Part shown: positions 13,001 through 24,400 of the stretch, piece after piece
How the letters are laid out: each line of letters begins with the position of its first letter
How positions within the stretch are numbered: position 1 is the first letter of the stretch
Source: Todiramphus chloris collaris
Lineage: Eukaryota > Chordata > Aves > Coraciiformes > Alcedinidae
Length of the DNA: 64,000 nucleotides
Assembly (NCBI GenBank): GCA_025345505.1
Contig: JANVCC010000014.1
Location: forward strand, 526,559-590,558
Direction of reading: 5' to 3'
The notes under the pieces: generated by a model
Told to the model about the DNA's origin: nothing
Databases searched by the model: none
What the model saw: the letters and a program-made list of their open reading frames with translations, nothing else
Program-made: the position numbers and the translations under genes

Positions 13001-14390
13001 CAGGCACAGTTATTGATGAACCTACAAGTCTTATGGATATTTATCCCACAGTTGTTCATTTGGCTGGAGGAATATTGCCACAGGACAGGTATGGAGAAAA
13101 TTTCCACCAAAGAAATTAATAGGAAATCTAACTGCTAAAGATTTACTGTTTCTTATCATCCTTGGAGATCTCACAAATATTCCTTAGCCTCAAGCCCATC
13201 CTGAGATTTTACTCTAGTGAGCAAACTCTCCCAGATATGCCCACGTGTGTATGTGTGTGGACAGAGCAGTTGTTCCTGCCAAAGGCCGAGTGCTAATTTC
13301 AAACCCAAGTTCAGCCTCATTCAGGAAAAAATTGGCAGCTGAGATTGTTTTGGTAGCATCTGACTTGACTTATATACACTTACAAACACCTCTTAAGGTT
13401 ATTAAACCCATCCTTCCTCAACAGATTTCTTTAAGCTCCTTTGAAAATTGCTAAATGTAAACAATTATGAGATCAGTATTGATTTCCAAAATAAATTACT
13501 TTTTTCCACTAGACCAAGCTCCAAATATTATTTACATATTTTTAAATTAAATGAGTTGACCCAGCTATTTAAAAAATATAAAATAAATGTAGAGATTTGT
13601 ATATTTGCTAGGCAGTCTGTTGGCTGCTCTAAATCCATGACCAAATTATTGCTGTATACTGTCTCAAGCACTACTGTAGCCAATGCAAAGGCAGTGATAA
13701 TTATGCAGTTCACTGTTGGGTTTTCCCCTGCCTGAATATGCTTCTCTCCATTAAATTAGGTTGATTGATGGAAAAAACTTGGTGCCTTTACTGCAAGGAA
13801 GAGCTCAAAAGTCAGAGCACGAGTTCCTGTTTCACTATTGTGGGTCCTACTTGCATGCAGTGCGATGGTACCAAAAGGACAGTAAGTATAAATGTTTGCT
13901 CCACGGTAGCTTCAAAACTTGAGTTTTCTCCTCGTGATAAGCATCTTGCTAATTGACAAATGCATTGCATGATGGATGGTTATCAGTTGTTGTAGTTGTG
14001 CATAAGATTTCCTTCCTGACAGGTGGAGCCATCTGGAAGGCTCATTATGTCACCCCTGTCTTTCATCCATCTGGAGCTGGGGCATGTTATGGAAAAGGAA
14101 TTTGCCCATGCTTTGGGGAAGGTGTTACCCACCATGACCCTCCGTTGCTGTTTGATCTCTCACGAGACCCATCTGAAGCCAAACCTCTGTCAGCTGACAC
14201 CGAGCCCCTCTTTGACACTGTAATAAGGAAGATTGGAAGAGCCATAGAAGAGCATCGCAGGACTCTGACTCCAGTCCCAGAGCAGCTGTCCTTGTACAAC
14301 ATCATGTGGAAGCCATGGCTACAGCCATGCTGTGGGACATTCCCATTCTGTTGGTGTGATAAGGAAGGTGACAGCACACAAAATTTGTGA
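6918..14390 (+). CDS. ARSD: Arylsulfatase, ARSD-like (gene-level entry, nine exons)
   Basis: This gene encodes a type I sulfatase, expected to hydrolyse sulfate esters in the ER/Golgi lumen with a Cys-derived formylglycine and a bound metal ion. The exons are 6917-7066, 8315-8436, 9287-9409, 10690-11113, 12002-12138, 12342-12476, 12926-13088, 13760-13881 and 14023-14390. They join in one open frame of 580 codons from the ATG at 6918. Visible features are a hydrophobic signal-like N-terminus (1-21), Asp34-Asp35, C74-T-P-S-R78, Lys133 and His135, a hydrophobic hairpin (about 186-230), His289, Asp341-His342, Lys366, and a Cys-rich C-terminus with [13 protein letters not shown]-glycosylation sequons include N46 and N113. 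Stretches such as [21 protein letters not shown] and NHDVTEQPM agree best with ARSD as I remember it, while some C-terminal segments look like ARSF. The family is certain; the orthologue name is tentative. Translation may begin further upstream at 1155. Confidence 0.92.
8315..8436 (+). CDS. ARSD: Sulfatase 1, exon 2 (formylglycine motif)
   Basis: This exon is 122 nt, with acceptor TTTTAG and donor GTTGGG. It encodes [20 protein letters not shown] followed by C-T-P-S-R, in which the Cys is oxidised to the catalytic formylglycine, then [13 protein letters not shown]. It is the diagnostic exon of the family and is intact. Confidence 0.95.
8984..8993. other. Assembly gap (ten N)
   Basis: Ten ambiguous bases lie in intron 2 of the first sulfatase gene. 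The round length suggests a placeholder, so the true missing length is unknown. The exons on both sides join in phase, so no coding sequence need be missing. Confidence 0.97.
9287..9409 (+). CDS. ARSD: Sulfatase 1, exon 3
   Basis: This exon is 123 nt, with acceptor CTGTCAG and donor GTAAGG. It continues the catalytic domain with [20 protein letters not shown] and [20 protein letters not shown], including an N-E-T glycosylation sequon. [13 protein letters not shown] is the segment most like ARSD. Confidence 0.93.
9410..10689. other. Intron 3 of sulfatase 1
   Basis: This 1.3-kb intron has a GTAAGG donor and a TTTCAG acceptor. No repeat or RNA gene was recognised in it. Confidence 0.8.
10690..11113 (+). 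CDS. ARSD: Sulfatase 1, exon 4 (active-site Lys/His and membrane hairpin)
   Basis: At 424 nt this is the largest internal exon. It begins [10 protein letters not shown], with the active-site Lys133 and His135, then [18 protein letters not shown]. The middle encodes two hydrophobic stretches, about residues 186-201 and 214-230, matching the membrane-inserted helical hairpin known from steroid sulfatase. It closes with [16 protein letters not shown] and a helical [11 protein letters not shown] segment. The donor is GTAAAT. Confidence 0.95.
11114..12001. other. Intron 4 of sulfatase 1, ending in a GTTT repeat
   Basis: An 888-nt AT-rich intron. Five GTTT units at 11977-11996 run almost to the TTTTTAAG acceptor and serve as its polypyrimidine tract. 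Confidence 0.8.
12002..12138 (+). CDS. ARSD: Sulfatase 1, exon 5 (LHVHTP active-site His)
   Basis: This exon is 137 nt. It encodes [20 protein letters not shown], whose second His (289) corresponds to the substrate-binding His290 of steroid sulfatase, then [15 protein letters not shown]. The donor is GTAAGC. Confidence 0.95.
12342..12476 (+). CDS. ARSD: Sulfatase 1, exon 6 (Asp-His metal ligands)
   Basis: This exon is 135 nt, with acceptor CTTTAAG and donor GTAGGA. It encodes [20 protein letters not shown] followed by SDHGGHLEA, where Asp341 and His342 are the active-site metal and sulfate ligands, then GGWNGIYKG. Confidence 0.95.
12748..12784. repeat. CT-rich simple repeat
   Basis: An imperfect polypyrimidine (CT)n run, interrupted by TCG and TGT, in intron 6 of the first sulfatase gene, about 140 bases before the next exon. 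Confidence 0.85.
12926..13088 (+). CDS. ARSD: Sulfatase 1, exon 7 ([15 protein letters not shown])
   Basis: This exon is 163 nt, with acceptor CTGCAG and donor GTATGG. It encodes the near-invariant [15 protein letters not shown] motif, which supplies the active-site Lys366 equivalent to Lys368 of steroid sulfatase. It continues with [17 protein letters not shown] and ends in QDR. Confidence 0.95.
13760..13881 (+). CDS. ARSD: Sulfatase 1, exon 8
   Basis: This exon is 122 nt, with acceptor AAATTAG and donor GTAAGT. It begins [13 protein letters not shown], where the other members I recall begin V-I-D-G, and continues [20 protein letters not shown]. The HEFLFHYC core is a strong family marker. 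Confidence 0.93.
14023..14390 (+). CDS. ARSD: Sulfatase 1, last exon
   Basis: The terminal exon, with acceptor CTGACAG. It encodes [20 protein letters not shown], a Cys-rich stretch ([13 protein letters not shown]), [17 protein letters not shown], and the C-terminal [20 protein letters not shown]. The stop codon TGA is at 14388-14390. Confidence 0.95.
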
Positions 14391-14494
14391 AATTAAATTT
14401 CTGTTCATAAGTACTATGGCACTGAGTCCTCTGTTGACAAAGCTTTTGGAAAATAACTGTGTCCTTTATCTCACTGGAAAACAAAATCAATGAA

Positions 14495-14500
14495 AATAAA
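14495..14500 (+). promoter_or_regulatory. Polyadenylation signal AATAAA of sulfatase 1
   Basis: A canonical AATAAA 105 nt past the stop codon, the first one downstream, giving a short 3' UTR. Confidence 0.7.
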
Positions 14501-16012
14501 GTAAGTAAATGTTGATCAGAGATTTTCACCTTCATTCTTCACCACTAGCCAAAGGTCTAAGGTAATCCTGTCTAGTGTAGGAAAGGGCTTGAATGGAAAT
14601 TGGTTTTGCATGTAAGAGATGGCTGTAGAGGTATACGTCTAAACTCTACCTAACTTATGCTTATTCAACGAAGACAGTTGGAGAACTCTGTAGAGAGCCT
14701 AGTGTATGGTACTGAGCAGGCAGCAGTAAGAAGTACTAGACTTAGAACTCTAGCTTTTTGTAGTTGTGCCCTTGTAGTCCATAAAACCATGGCTGTACTC
14801 CATCCAAACATAATAGTTTGTATCATTATTGCTCCCTGTACTTCTCTGTTATCTCCGCTGTAATCTTGCTGAGATGCTGAACAACACCTGAGACAGAGTG
14901 AAACTGATCTAGTGAGGGATCATCCTCAAGTTGTGAATAACTTTTTGAAGAGATCTATGGCTTTAACTGCGTTAACAGTAACATATATCACAAACAGTGC
15001 AGAATGTTTGAGTATAACTCTGCAACAGTTAGAGGAGAAAGAGAAACATTTTGCTTTTCAGAAAGAGGTCATGGTGCATACTAATTTCACAAACAGCAAT
15101 TTTGTTGAATATAAGATGCTGATAAAAATGTTTTGGATTAATAGCCTGTACTGTTTCAATGTTAGTTCCAGAAAAACAAGGTTGATTTGAAAGTCATATT
15201 GAATTAATGCTCAAAAGTATTTGATAGCAGTATACATAGATTTCTAAATTTCAACAAAGCAAGCTTGACAATACTAGTTCAAAAAACAAACAACTGCACC
15301 CCCCAGGAAAATACCCACAAGCAAACCAAAAATCCTGCAGTGGTGTGACCCTAGACAGACTCTCTAAGGATACCGAGAGACATTTGCACTGAAGTTTACA
15401 GAGAAATTGCAGAGACTTTAGGGTTTTGAATTGTATTCATTACTGAGGTTTTTGCAGGAGTGGATGAACGCAGAGTTTATTATAAGCATGCTAATAGAAC
15501 TCTAAAGAACTTGGGGGTCAAAGTGAGCAAATGGAAGCAGATTATTTTTGTTTGCTTTTGTTGTTGTAGTCCAACCCCTATGGAATATCCCAGCAAACAT
15601 TGTACTTGCTCAGACTGTTTAGTTGATTAACAGTTTTCTTTTTACCTCTTAGAGTTTTCCATAAATGTAACACAGAAACAATTTCACAAATTTCTGTTTG
15701 TGTCGTTTCAACAGTTATGCTCTTCACCACTGTAAATTCACCCTGAAAATTTGTCAAAAGAAGGGACTATATGAACGCTAATTTAGACATGTGCAAAAAG
15801 CCAGATAGAAAGTGGCAGTATAAAGCACACAATGACTCAAAAATAGAGGTTTTGCTGGCAGAGAATTTGCCTATATGTACCAGTGTGTAAACAGTAGCTT
15901 CCTGTGCTCAGGCACAGTGAAAAACCAGTTACCATAATAGGAGGAAGTAGTGGAGGGCTCAAAATGCAAAGATAATCCTATCTTTTCTCCTTCATTGTTA
16001 CAAAGGTCTTCC

Positions 16013-16038
16013 TTTTTTTTTTTTTTTTTTTTTTTTTT
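16013..16038. repeat. T26 homopolymer
   Basis: Twenty-six consecutive T followed directly by AATAAAG. On the minus strand it reads as an A26 run. No retroposed gene is recognisable beside it. Confidence 0.95.
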
Positions 16039-16192
16039 AATAAAGCTTGGTTCTGTTGCAGAACCAAGTCATCACAGCTGTTACCTCCGTATTGGGTCAC
16101 TAACATAGTGGAAACAAACAGGATGCAGGTCTGTGCTAGCAGAATGCCTCCTCTGCTTCCAGGGAGATTTATTATCACGGAAAAATGTAAAG

Positions 16193-16252
16193 GGCAGGGG
16201 GGGGTTGTGGTGTTTTGGGTTGGGGTTGGTTGGTCGCTTGGTTGTTTTTTGG
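16193..16252 (+). repeat. G-rich / GGTT simple sequence
   Basis: A G8 run (16197-16204) is followed by short G runs separated by T (GGG, GGGG, GG). It has quadruplex potential, with one long loop needed between the G8 run and the later GGG and GGGG runs. Confidence 0.6.
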
Positions 16253-18720
16253 TTTTTTTTTTAAGGCATGCCAGCAGCAGCATGGGTACGTCTTCAGTAG
16301 TGGTCACATGGTGAGAAACATGTAAACAGTCTAGAAAGGCTGATAGAAAAGTTTAGTCATAATTTGGACGAAAGACTGATGGAAATTAATACTTATGTTA
16401 CTGGCAACATTTGAAGATCCCTCTTTCCAAAGTTATGATGTAATTTTTAAGTAATATAATTTCTTCCAAGAAAAATCTTTGTACCAGAAGCATCACAAAC
16501 TGTTAAGTAATCATATAAAGTATGTAGTATATTCATATAGGTATAAGTAGCCTAATTTGAAAACTTACCTTATAAAAATGAGTATAGTCATGAGCACAAG
16601 GAGGTCAACAAACGAAAAGCTGCTGCCAACTGTGATTAGCCCTGCAATGCACTGTACAAATCTGATAGTTTAAGCTGCTTCATCTTTCCACCTCACTGAC
16701 TCATACTGTTTTCTCTAAAACACAGTGTTAAATTCAGCATTCACTGTATTCAAGTAGCTCAGAGAACTGAAATGTCAACAAACATATGAGAGCGCCTCTA
16801 CATACTTAAGATCTTTTGAAGGGTAAAGTATTAACTTCTGAAAGAAGTGTGAGTAGGGAGTGGAATACGAAACTTTCAGTTCTTGGGAGTGGGGGAATAA
16901 AGTGCAATTATTATCTTCAGTACAGGTAGGTCTACCTTTCCTGAAAATGCAGTGAAGAAGGAAAGGCAACGTGACAGAAGAAAAGGGGGAGAACAAGACA
17001 GTCCCATTACCCTGCCCGTAAGGCTGGAAACATAAGGTGAAAGAAACAAAACCCCAGGGCTCCAAGTACTGTGTTGTTATTTAGAGCATTTCTTTTGAGG
17101 CTCTGAAATAAAGCAGTGACAGGTTTTATTCAAATCTGCACAGAATTAACTGGATAGGGAATCTAGCAAAGGCAGTAGCCACGTTGTGCCAGTATTTCGA
17201 GACTAAGGACTTTGTACTCTGCCTGGAATTCACATAAAACCTGCACGGCTGTTCCAGTTTGGCAGTTGCTGGCAGGGATCCCAGAAAGTTTCTGTGCTGG
17301 AGACTGGGGGAAGGGAGAGTAAGAGGAAAAGGAGCAAGTTCCAGCCCGCTTCCTCCCACACACATCTTAGAGGATCAGGACTGCTCAGCACACCAAGAAG
17401 CGAGAGGAATTCCAGAGCAGGAAGAATATTTGAGACGAGGGTTTGTTTTTCATATTGTTAAAAGGGGTTGGACTTTTTAATTAGTCTTACTGTGGTGCAG
17501 TGGCTTACAGAAGGAATTATTATCTGATGTATTCTTGTATTTCTTTGAGTAACTGCTGATTTCTGGAGGCTGATGTTAGATTTATGGATTAAGAGGGTTT
17601 TTTTATTTAACAGCTAAAGAAACTGGACAAGCCCTAAGGCCCAGTACTGGGTGCATCGCACTCCTAGCGATGTCAGTGAGCGCTGCTACAAGAAGGAATC
17701 CTCCCCTACCAGAGAAATAGGAATATTTAAAATGTTGTGAAGATTAGGGCTTTTTTAAACAAGTTTGATATTTCTTCTCATGCTTTAGTAAGGTTGGTGT
17801 TCCTAAAATGGGTTGCAGTAAGTCAAGAAACACTAATTTTAATCATGTCACTGACAGTGGAATTAAGACGCAAATGTCTTTTAATACCACCTGAACTCCC
17901 TGGTTCAAAACTCACAGCCCTCCTAAAGGGATGTGTCTAAATACAAATTTCTTGTCTAAATACCATTGTGCCTGCTGTCACCAGCTGGTCACATGACCCT
18001 GTGAGGAGAATGTGGAAGTTGATCGTAGAGCTGTTGTACCAGCTTGGAAAGCTTATCGACACCCCTGGGAAATCAAGGTCTTTCATGTCTAGGTTGGTCT
18101 GGTTCCTTTGCTCCACCACAGCTCACCACAGCTGTGTGATGATCCTCAGCTACTCCGCCTAGGCTGACAACAGTTTCACTGCCCCAAACCCTTTAAATAC
18201 AATGCTGCCTACCAGTTGCTAGGAAGGCAGAGCTCTGTGTCCATTGTTAAAGCACTGTAAATATGTTTCCATTATAGGTAAGGACCAGAGACCTTGCTAG
18301 TTCTTCCTTCTCACAGGTTAATGCCTTATGTGCGCTTGTCTGATTGTCACCTCAGCTTCCCCTGTGGGGCCACAGTTCATTGAGGGTTTGGGGGACCTGC
18401 TGCCAGGCTGTGATTCTGAGGCACCAATACCATACAAATAAAGGATTTGAGATCCTAGTAGTGAATCCTTTGTTTCAAATTAATACAGCCTGCTTTTCAA
18501 AGCCTGGCATTAAGCTTCTGGCATGTGCATTCACAGTATGGCCAGTGCATTCTGTCAGAGGGATCTTGCTGCTTCCCCATTAACCTCTGACTCAGCCAGT
18601 GGGTAGGGAGGATGAGCACACAGTACTGTCTGTCAGGGTCTTGCCAACAGAGAGGGGAAGCCTCACCAACCCTCTGGAAAATTCCATAACTGAGATCAAG
18701 CTTTTAAAATTCTTTTGTAA

Positions 18721-18736
18721 TTTTTTTTTTTTTTTT
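18721..18736. repeat. T16 homopolymer
   Basis: A run of sixteen T in the spacer between the sulfatase genes. Confidence 0.9.
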
Positions 18737-21339
18737 AAATTTTCCATATTGTCTCAACCATAGTCAAACAAACATCTAGATGTTACTTGGAAAAACTCTC
18801 AATGGACCCCAGGTTCTGACTCCCTTTATACTTTTTTTCCTGGTCAGAATAATATAATCTGCAAATTTTTTTATCATATGGCTCATCCTTTGCAATGCAT
18901 AGGGCAGGATTATACTCTGCTCTGGCCAGTATAGCATTCTTCAGTTACACTGAACGTTAACACTTTTATGTACCAAAAAGGCAGAAAAAAAGTTCTCTCA
19001 GAAAAGGCAGTATTTTCTCACTGGAGGACATGCTGATTTTAGAGAAAAAACAACACTAAAGCCTTTCCTTAGCGAAGATGGAACTTTTCATTCACCTGTG
19101 TTAGAAGTGACTTTACACTTACAAACATGCTTTTAGTTGTTATTGAAGGCAAATACTCTAAGTGGTTTCAATCTCCTTACTAGAGCCAACAACATCTTTG
19201 TTCTTGTGCTGGTTTGAGATGGAAAGAAGTGTGGAAAAGTAGGGATTTCACATGGATGGGATATTTCAGATTTTTATCTCTTTTCACAGTGAAGGAAAGA
19301 ATCTCTAAATTTATTCTAGTGTACACCATGAAGATGAATAGATGCCAGTCCCCACTGGAGCCAGTTTATGATGTACTTCTGCATGACTGTTTGCACAATT
19401 CCAGCATGATGTTTTCTGAAGATCCCTTAGTCTGTGGCCATTCACAAGGAGAAGGAGTGCACTTCCCAAGCCATTCTTTGTCCAAAGTGACTAGGTGTGC
19501 TTTCTCTTTCAGCAAGTATAGGAAATTGCTTCCACTCACAGAATTTTCTTTGCCAGACATAAGTATTAAAAAACTAAAAGGTTATTTCTAGATTTTTAAA
19601 GTCCAGGTTGAATTCATAGAGTTGGCAGGTAGAAAAAAATGGCTTGTTAAATTTAAAAATGGCATTAGGCTTTGAAGACCTTTAAGCAAATAATCATAAT
19701 GATATTTATGATTCTGAACAGATTTTTAGTAACGTTCAGCTAGAAACATCTCCTTGAATGTACTAGATGGCATCCAAACCTAGGAACATTCCAGTCCCTT
19801 TCCAAAGAACTACACGGCAAATATTAATTTCCAGGGTGGCTTTTCTTTGAGATATTTTTGTAGTTTCTAAGCTCACAGTAAGGTTTAGATTCTTTTCTTG
19901 GACCTTAAAAAAAAACTGAGGTTAATCAGAAATCACATACTGGCTTTACTTATCATTACCTCATTTGTAAAATGCTTAAAACCTTCCTTTCAGTGAACAC
20001 CAACAGTTTGGTGCATGTATAGAGCAGCTGGCACCTTTAACACTTGTCTAAACCTATAGGCATTTAGCCTTCTTTCCAAATGCTCACAAGTTCCCCTGAA
20101 GTTATTGGCAGCTGGGAACAGGCCAGATGTTTCAAAACTGCATGCTGCGCTATCTGACCTTACCTGTCCTCAGAAATGCTCTTTCTGCCTCACAGTGTCA
20201 ATTCAACAGGGTTCTGCAAGAACACATTCAGGAATGTACAGGCTACGTAAGCAAACCCTTGTAGTTCAGCCTACCTCTGCTGCAGCCAGACGCAGGCAGT
20301 GGCAATACAATTGAGGCAATGCAGTTAATGACCAACCTCACAGACAAGATCACCAGAGCTACCGGGCTCTGTTTTTATTTATTTTGTTTTTCAGCAGAAT
20401 TTATGTGAACAACTATGCACCTGTTTTATACAAGGGGACGCCATGAAGTTTACTGGGGAAAAGAACAGTAAGGAGACATTCACTGAGGGCTTTTTCTGGC
20501 ATTTAAGTGTTGTGCTTATGAAAATGTAAACAGATTTCTTGCTTCGCCTCCCCTACCACCCCTAAAAAGCCAACTCTTATTGAGAATCTAAGAGCAGCTA
20601 ATGCAGATTTAAAACTATTGGTATTTCAAGCCATTTTACTCTAGTTTTATAGAACATGGAGGTTTAGGAGTATATATTATATACGGTATAATACATTTAC
20701 TACGTTCTAGCATATGTATTTTACTTCAGTTGAACATCTGTAAGCTGCCTGTTATAAACACCTTGAGCAGCTAAGACATTTGCTGAGATATTCTTAAGGT
20801 TTTCTACAAAGATAGCCAAGATTATGCCTTTTGATGCAACCTTGGCTTTATAGATGGTCCCATGGCTGAAGACCACCTTCCAGATGCAGTCTGTAGCACT
20901 GGGTGCAGTCTGTGCAATAGTCAAGGCATTGCCATCATAACCAGTGTGCCTCCACACCAACCACCTTCAATCTCCTGTCCCACTCATTCTAGGAGCCTTA
21001 ACAAGAACCGCCTACATCTCTGTACAAGGGGTGCCTCAGGAGACTTGCCAGGATCCAACCACTCATTCAGCTTGAAAACTGCTGAAACCAATGCAAATCT
21101 CAATAAAGAAACATATACACAAGATTACTGTACGAATGAAAAACAAACCAAACCAAACTCAAAACTTTGGGTTTTAGAAAACGCAGGAACTTTTGTAAAT
21201 ATTCAGGAGCTCCATCTGCTGGCAGTACTTGGTAGCTGATTCCATGTGAACTGAGTCATAAAACTTCAAGAATAGCTTAAAGTCTATTGTAAAGCCTACG
21301 AATGTTTTTGTAATGTTAACTCTTTACTTTTAATTTCAG

Positions 21340-21480
21340 GAGCTGCCTAAATATTTGGCTAATTTTATGCTTGTTTCAAAGAACCTGTGTATCAAATCCT
21401 TCAAAACCCAATTTTTTGCTTATACTGGCTGATGATCTTGGTATCGGAGATGTGGGTTGTTATGGCAATGATACAATAAG
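21340..21480 (+). CDS. ARSL: Sulfatase 2, first visible coding exon
   Basis: The acceptor is ATTTCAG and the donor GTAAGA. The first base G completes a codon begun upstream. The exon then reads [16 protein letters not shown], a signal-like hydrophobic run, SNPSKPN, and [20 protein letters not shown]. If the preceding exon ends in AG, the junction codon is Arg, matching the R-S junction I recall in the human ARSL leader. Confidence 0.88.
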
Positions 21481-24400
21481 GTAAGAATATATTCTATGAA
21501 ATAAATTGTTCCCTCCTGTTGAATTTCAGTGCAGAAAACACTGATGACACTTGCTATTCAAAAATTCATTATTAATTGATTAGTTTATCTAGATACACTT
21601 TTTTTTTTTAAATCATATACAAAACAAATGTTCTACTGCAAGAGTAGTAATTATACAGGCATTCTTAAGCAAGTTTCTTGGACTTCTAATTTTCAGCATT
21701 TACAGTCAGAACTTTGTAAATGTGTCCATGTACTCTACTTGACAGGCTTAGGTGTAGTTTATAAATTTCCACAACTTCAGGATCAAAATATTGAAGATTG
21801 AGATTAGGATTTAATATCAGCTAACAATGCTAGTAGGCCTGTTATAAAATGACAGCTCAGTTTATGTGATATAGTTATCTCGTGTGTGTATAGATTGATT
21901 GTGTGCGTATACATATCTCTCTTCTGTCTGTAACATATTATAGTCTTGGAAATTTCATTGTTCTATATTAATGGAACCTTTTTCACTGTGCTTCATGAGT
22001 TTTTGTATGGGATGGATCTGAAATACCTTTTTTGTTGATTTTTTTTTTAATTAATAAAAGCACATTTATCCATGGAAAATTAATTTCTAAGGTGTCAAAG
22101 TATCAAAAAATACATAACAGAGCTTTCCTAGTTGAACTGTAGATAAACAGTTTTGTAAATTTGATGGTGATGTCCTCAACAAAGCTAGGAGGAGTGGGAT
22201 ACCACAAAGTTCTGTGTGATACATCAGAGATGTGATTTTTCTCATTAGGACCCCTAACATTGATGGCCTGGCAAATGAAGGAGTGAGACTTACTCAGCAC
22301 ATTGCTGCAGCTGCAGTCTGTACTCCGAGCAGAGCAGCTTTCCTGACTGGCAGATACCCCATCAGATCAGGTTGGGCCTCTCTCTAATGGTTCACTGCAG
22401 TTTGTCTAGCCATTACTGCTATTAAGAATCCCCTTAAGTAAATTCTTAAGACTAGTTAATCTAAGGATTTGGGGTCTCAGTGAGATGGGCAAAAATAAAG
22501 ATGACTAGATTTAGCATTTGACTTCTATGGGAAAATCCCCACATAAAGCACATTTAATGTGGCTAAGTGACTACACAGAAATGGCTGAAAATCCAAACAG
22601 CACAAAGAACCCAGAGGTAGAAACAGGAAGAAAATTGTGTAAGCACTCTATGTTCAGTGGTATTAATAATACATTAAGTGTAATAACTTGCTGGCAAACT
22701 TTTTCATAGTGAAATATGTCAGGCTGTGGAATAGTTCTCAACACTAATGTTTTAAAGCAGATCTACATCAGCCATGTTAATTCATGATAGAAAACTTCAG
22801 CCGCTGCACATGGCAGTAACAACCACTGTAGCTCTGACTTGCTAAAGGAGAAAGGTAATCATGAACTGTACATTTCAGAAGTGTGCACCCCTGACTCTGT
22901 AAGCCTTTTGTTCTATATAGAACTTTTCTTTCCCACCCACACCTTTTAATATTTCATTTTAATAGAACTTTGCTTACAAGAGATTGCCTAATATCCAAAC
23001 ATGGACATCTTAGTGACATTTCTCTTAGTGACATTTGTAGACACCCCAGCATAGCTGAGGACTAGTAGATAATGACATGGGACTTGGAGGTGACATCATT
23101 CCAGAGGTCAATCAGAATATCCCAGGGTATATTAAACAGCTTATAAAAAGGCACTAATCTTAGGCAATAGAGGCCTATACATTAGAAAGAACAATCTGAG
23201 AAGAATGAAAATCTGAAATCTGGCTTGTTTAAAGATTGTTACTCCTCTCTAGGCATGGCATCCAGCACTCAACGGCAGGTTCTCTTTTGGAATGGGGTTT
23301 CTGGTGGCCTTCCACCAAATGAGACTACTTTTGCCAGAATACTGCAGCAAAGAGGTTATTCTACAGCACTTGTAGGTATGAGACATAGCAACTTGCTCCC
23401 TTTTCACTGCTTGTTATTCAAATGAGGCTTCTTCTGTAAATATTTTTCTTCACAAAAATGTCTAGGATCAGTTAAGTCAGAGTTTCTTGTATGCATAACT
23501 TTCAAAATCCACAGAGTTTTTAGAATGTCCTCCACAAGCCTCAATGTCAGAACCATTTATCTGGTAAGTCCAAAATGAGGACGTGTGGAATACATAGATG
23601 TACACCACAAACATAAGTAATATTAAAGAAAGAATCTTGTTTGGCCAGTATAGATTGTTTTAGGAACAACCAACGGAGACATCCACTGATCTATGAAGAA
23701 CAGAAAAATGTTGTCTGCCAGCTGGTATCCAGAAACCACAGTGGTCTTAATTATACCTGGTGGCTAGACTTTCTTTTATGCATCCTCCTTATAATCAGGG
23801 TTAAGACCTAAAGACTAAAAAGTGCCTTCATTTTCTTCAAAAGAAGGTCTGCCAAAAAGCTGAGTCCCATTGACTTCAGTGGGTTTTGGATCAGAATACA
23901 TGTTCAAGAAAGAAAATCCTATTTACTCTTTGCTAATTTTGCCTGAACAGCAATTAATGTATGTATCTTTCAAGCACCTCTCATTTTTAAACTCTTCTTG
24001 ATGTAGTCAAAGGTATCATGTGTTTAATTGTTATTACTGTGATTTTTCACACCTCTATTCATCCGTGGCACACTGAGATGTTATTTGGTTCCTAAACTGA
24101 AGGGAGTCTTACTCAGGTACCAACTCTGCAGAAGCCAGCGCACAGGGGTGAACTTTCCCTAGCTCAGTGCAGCCTGGTATAGCTTATATAGTAAAATACA
24201 TTCATACACATGAGCACAGAGATGGCTGGCAGTTCTCAGAAGTTATTTGTCTAGCTAATAGCCCCTAAGACCATGGTTATAGACTGTCTGCCCTTCAATG
24301 TCAGGATAATTGCATTGCTCTGTAATATGACTTCATTAAGGTTCATTATCAGTGTATGACATATTCTGATATGTCCAATTGTACTGGATAATTGGAATGG

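Larger units (their letters stand above)
14520..21330. other. Spacer between the two sulfatase genes
   Basis: About 6.8 kb with no exon I can support and no CR1. It must contain, or be spanned by, the 5' end of the second sulfatase gene, because that gene's first visible exon lacks a start codon. It holds homopolymer tracts and a G-rich block, listed separately. Confidence 0.6.

Noticed and set aside
15978-16307. Minus-strand frame with a poly-Lys end
   Set aside because: The Lys run is the T26 homopolymer read on the other strand; the rest has no family resemblance.
17126-17480. Overlapping frames on both strands in the spacer
   Set aside because: Low-complexity Pro/Ser composition, no conserved motif, and no compatible splice phase to the exon at 21340.
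18250-18290. Possible start exon for sulfatase 2 ending at a GTAAGG donor
   Set aside because: The only nearby ATG meets an in-frame TAG directly before the donor.
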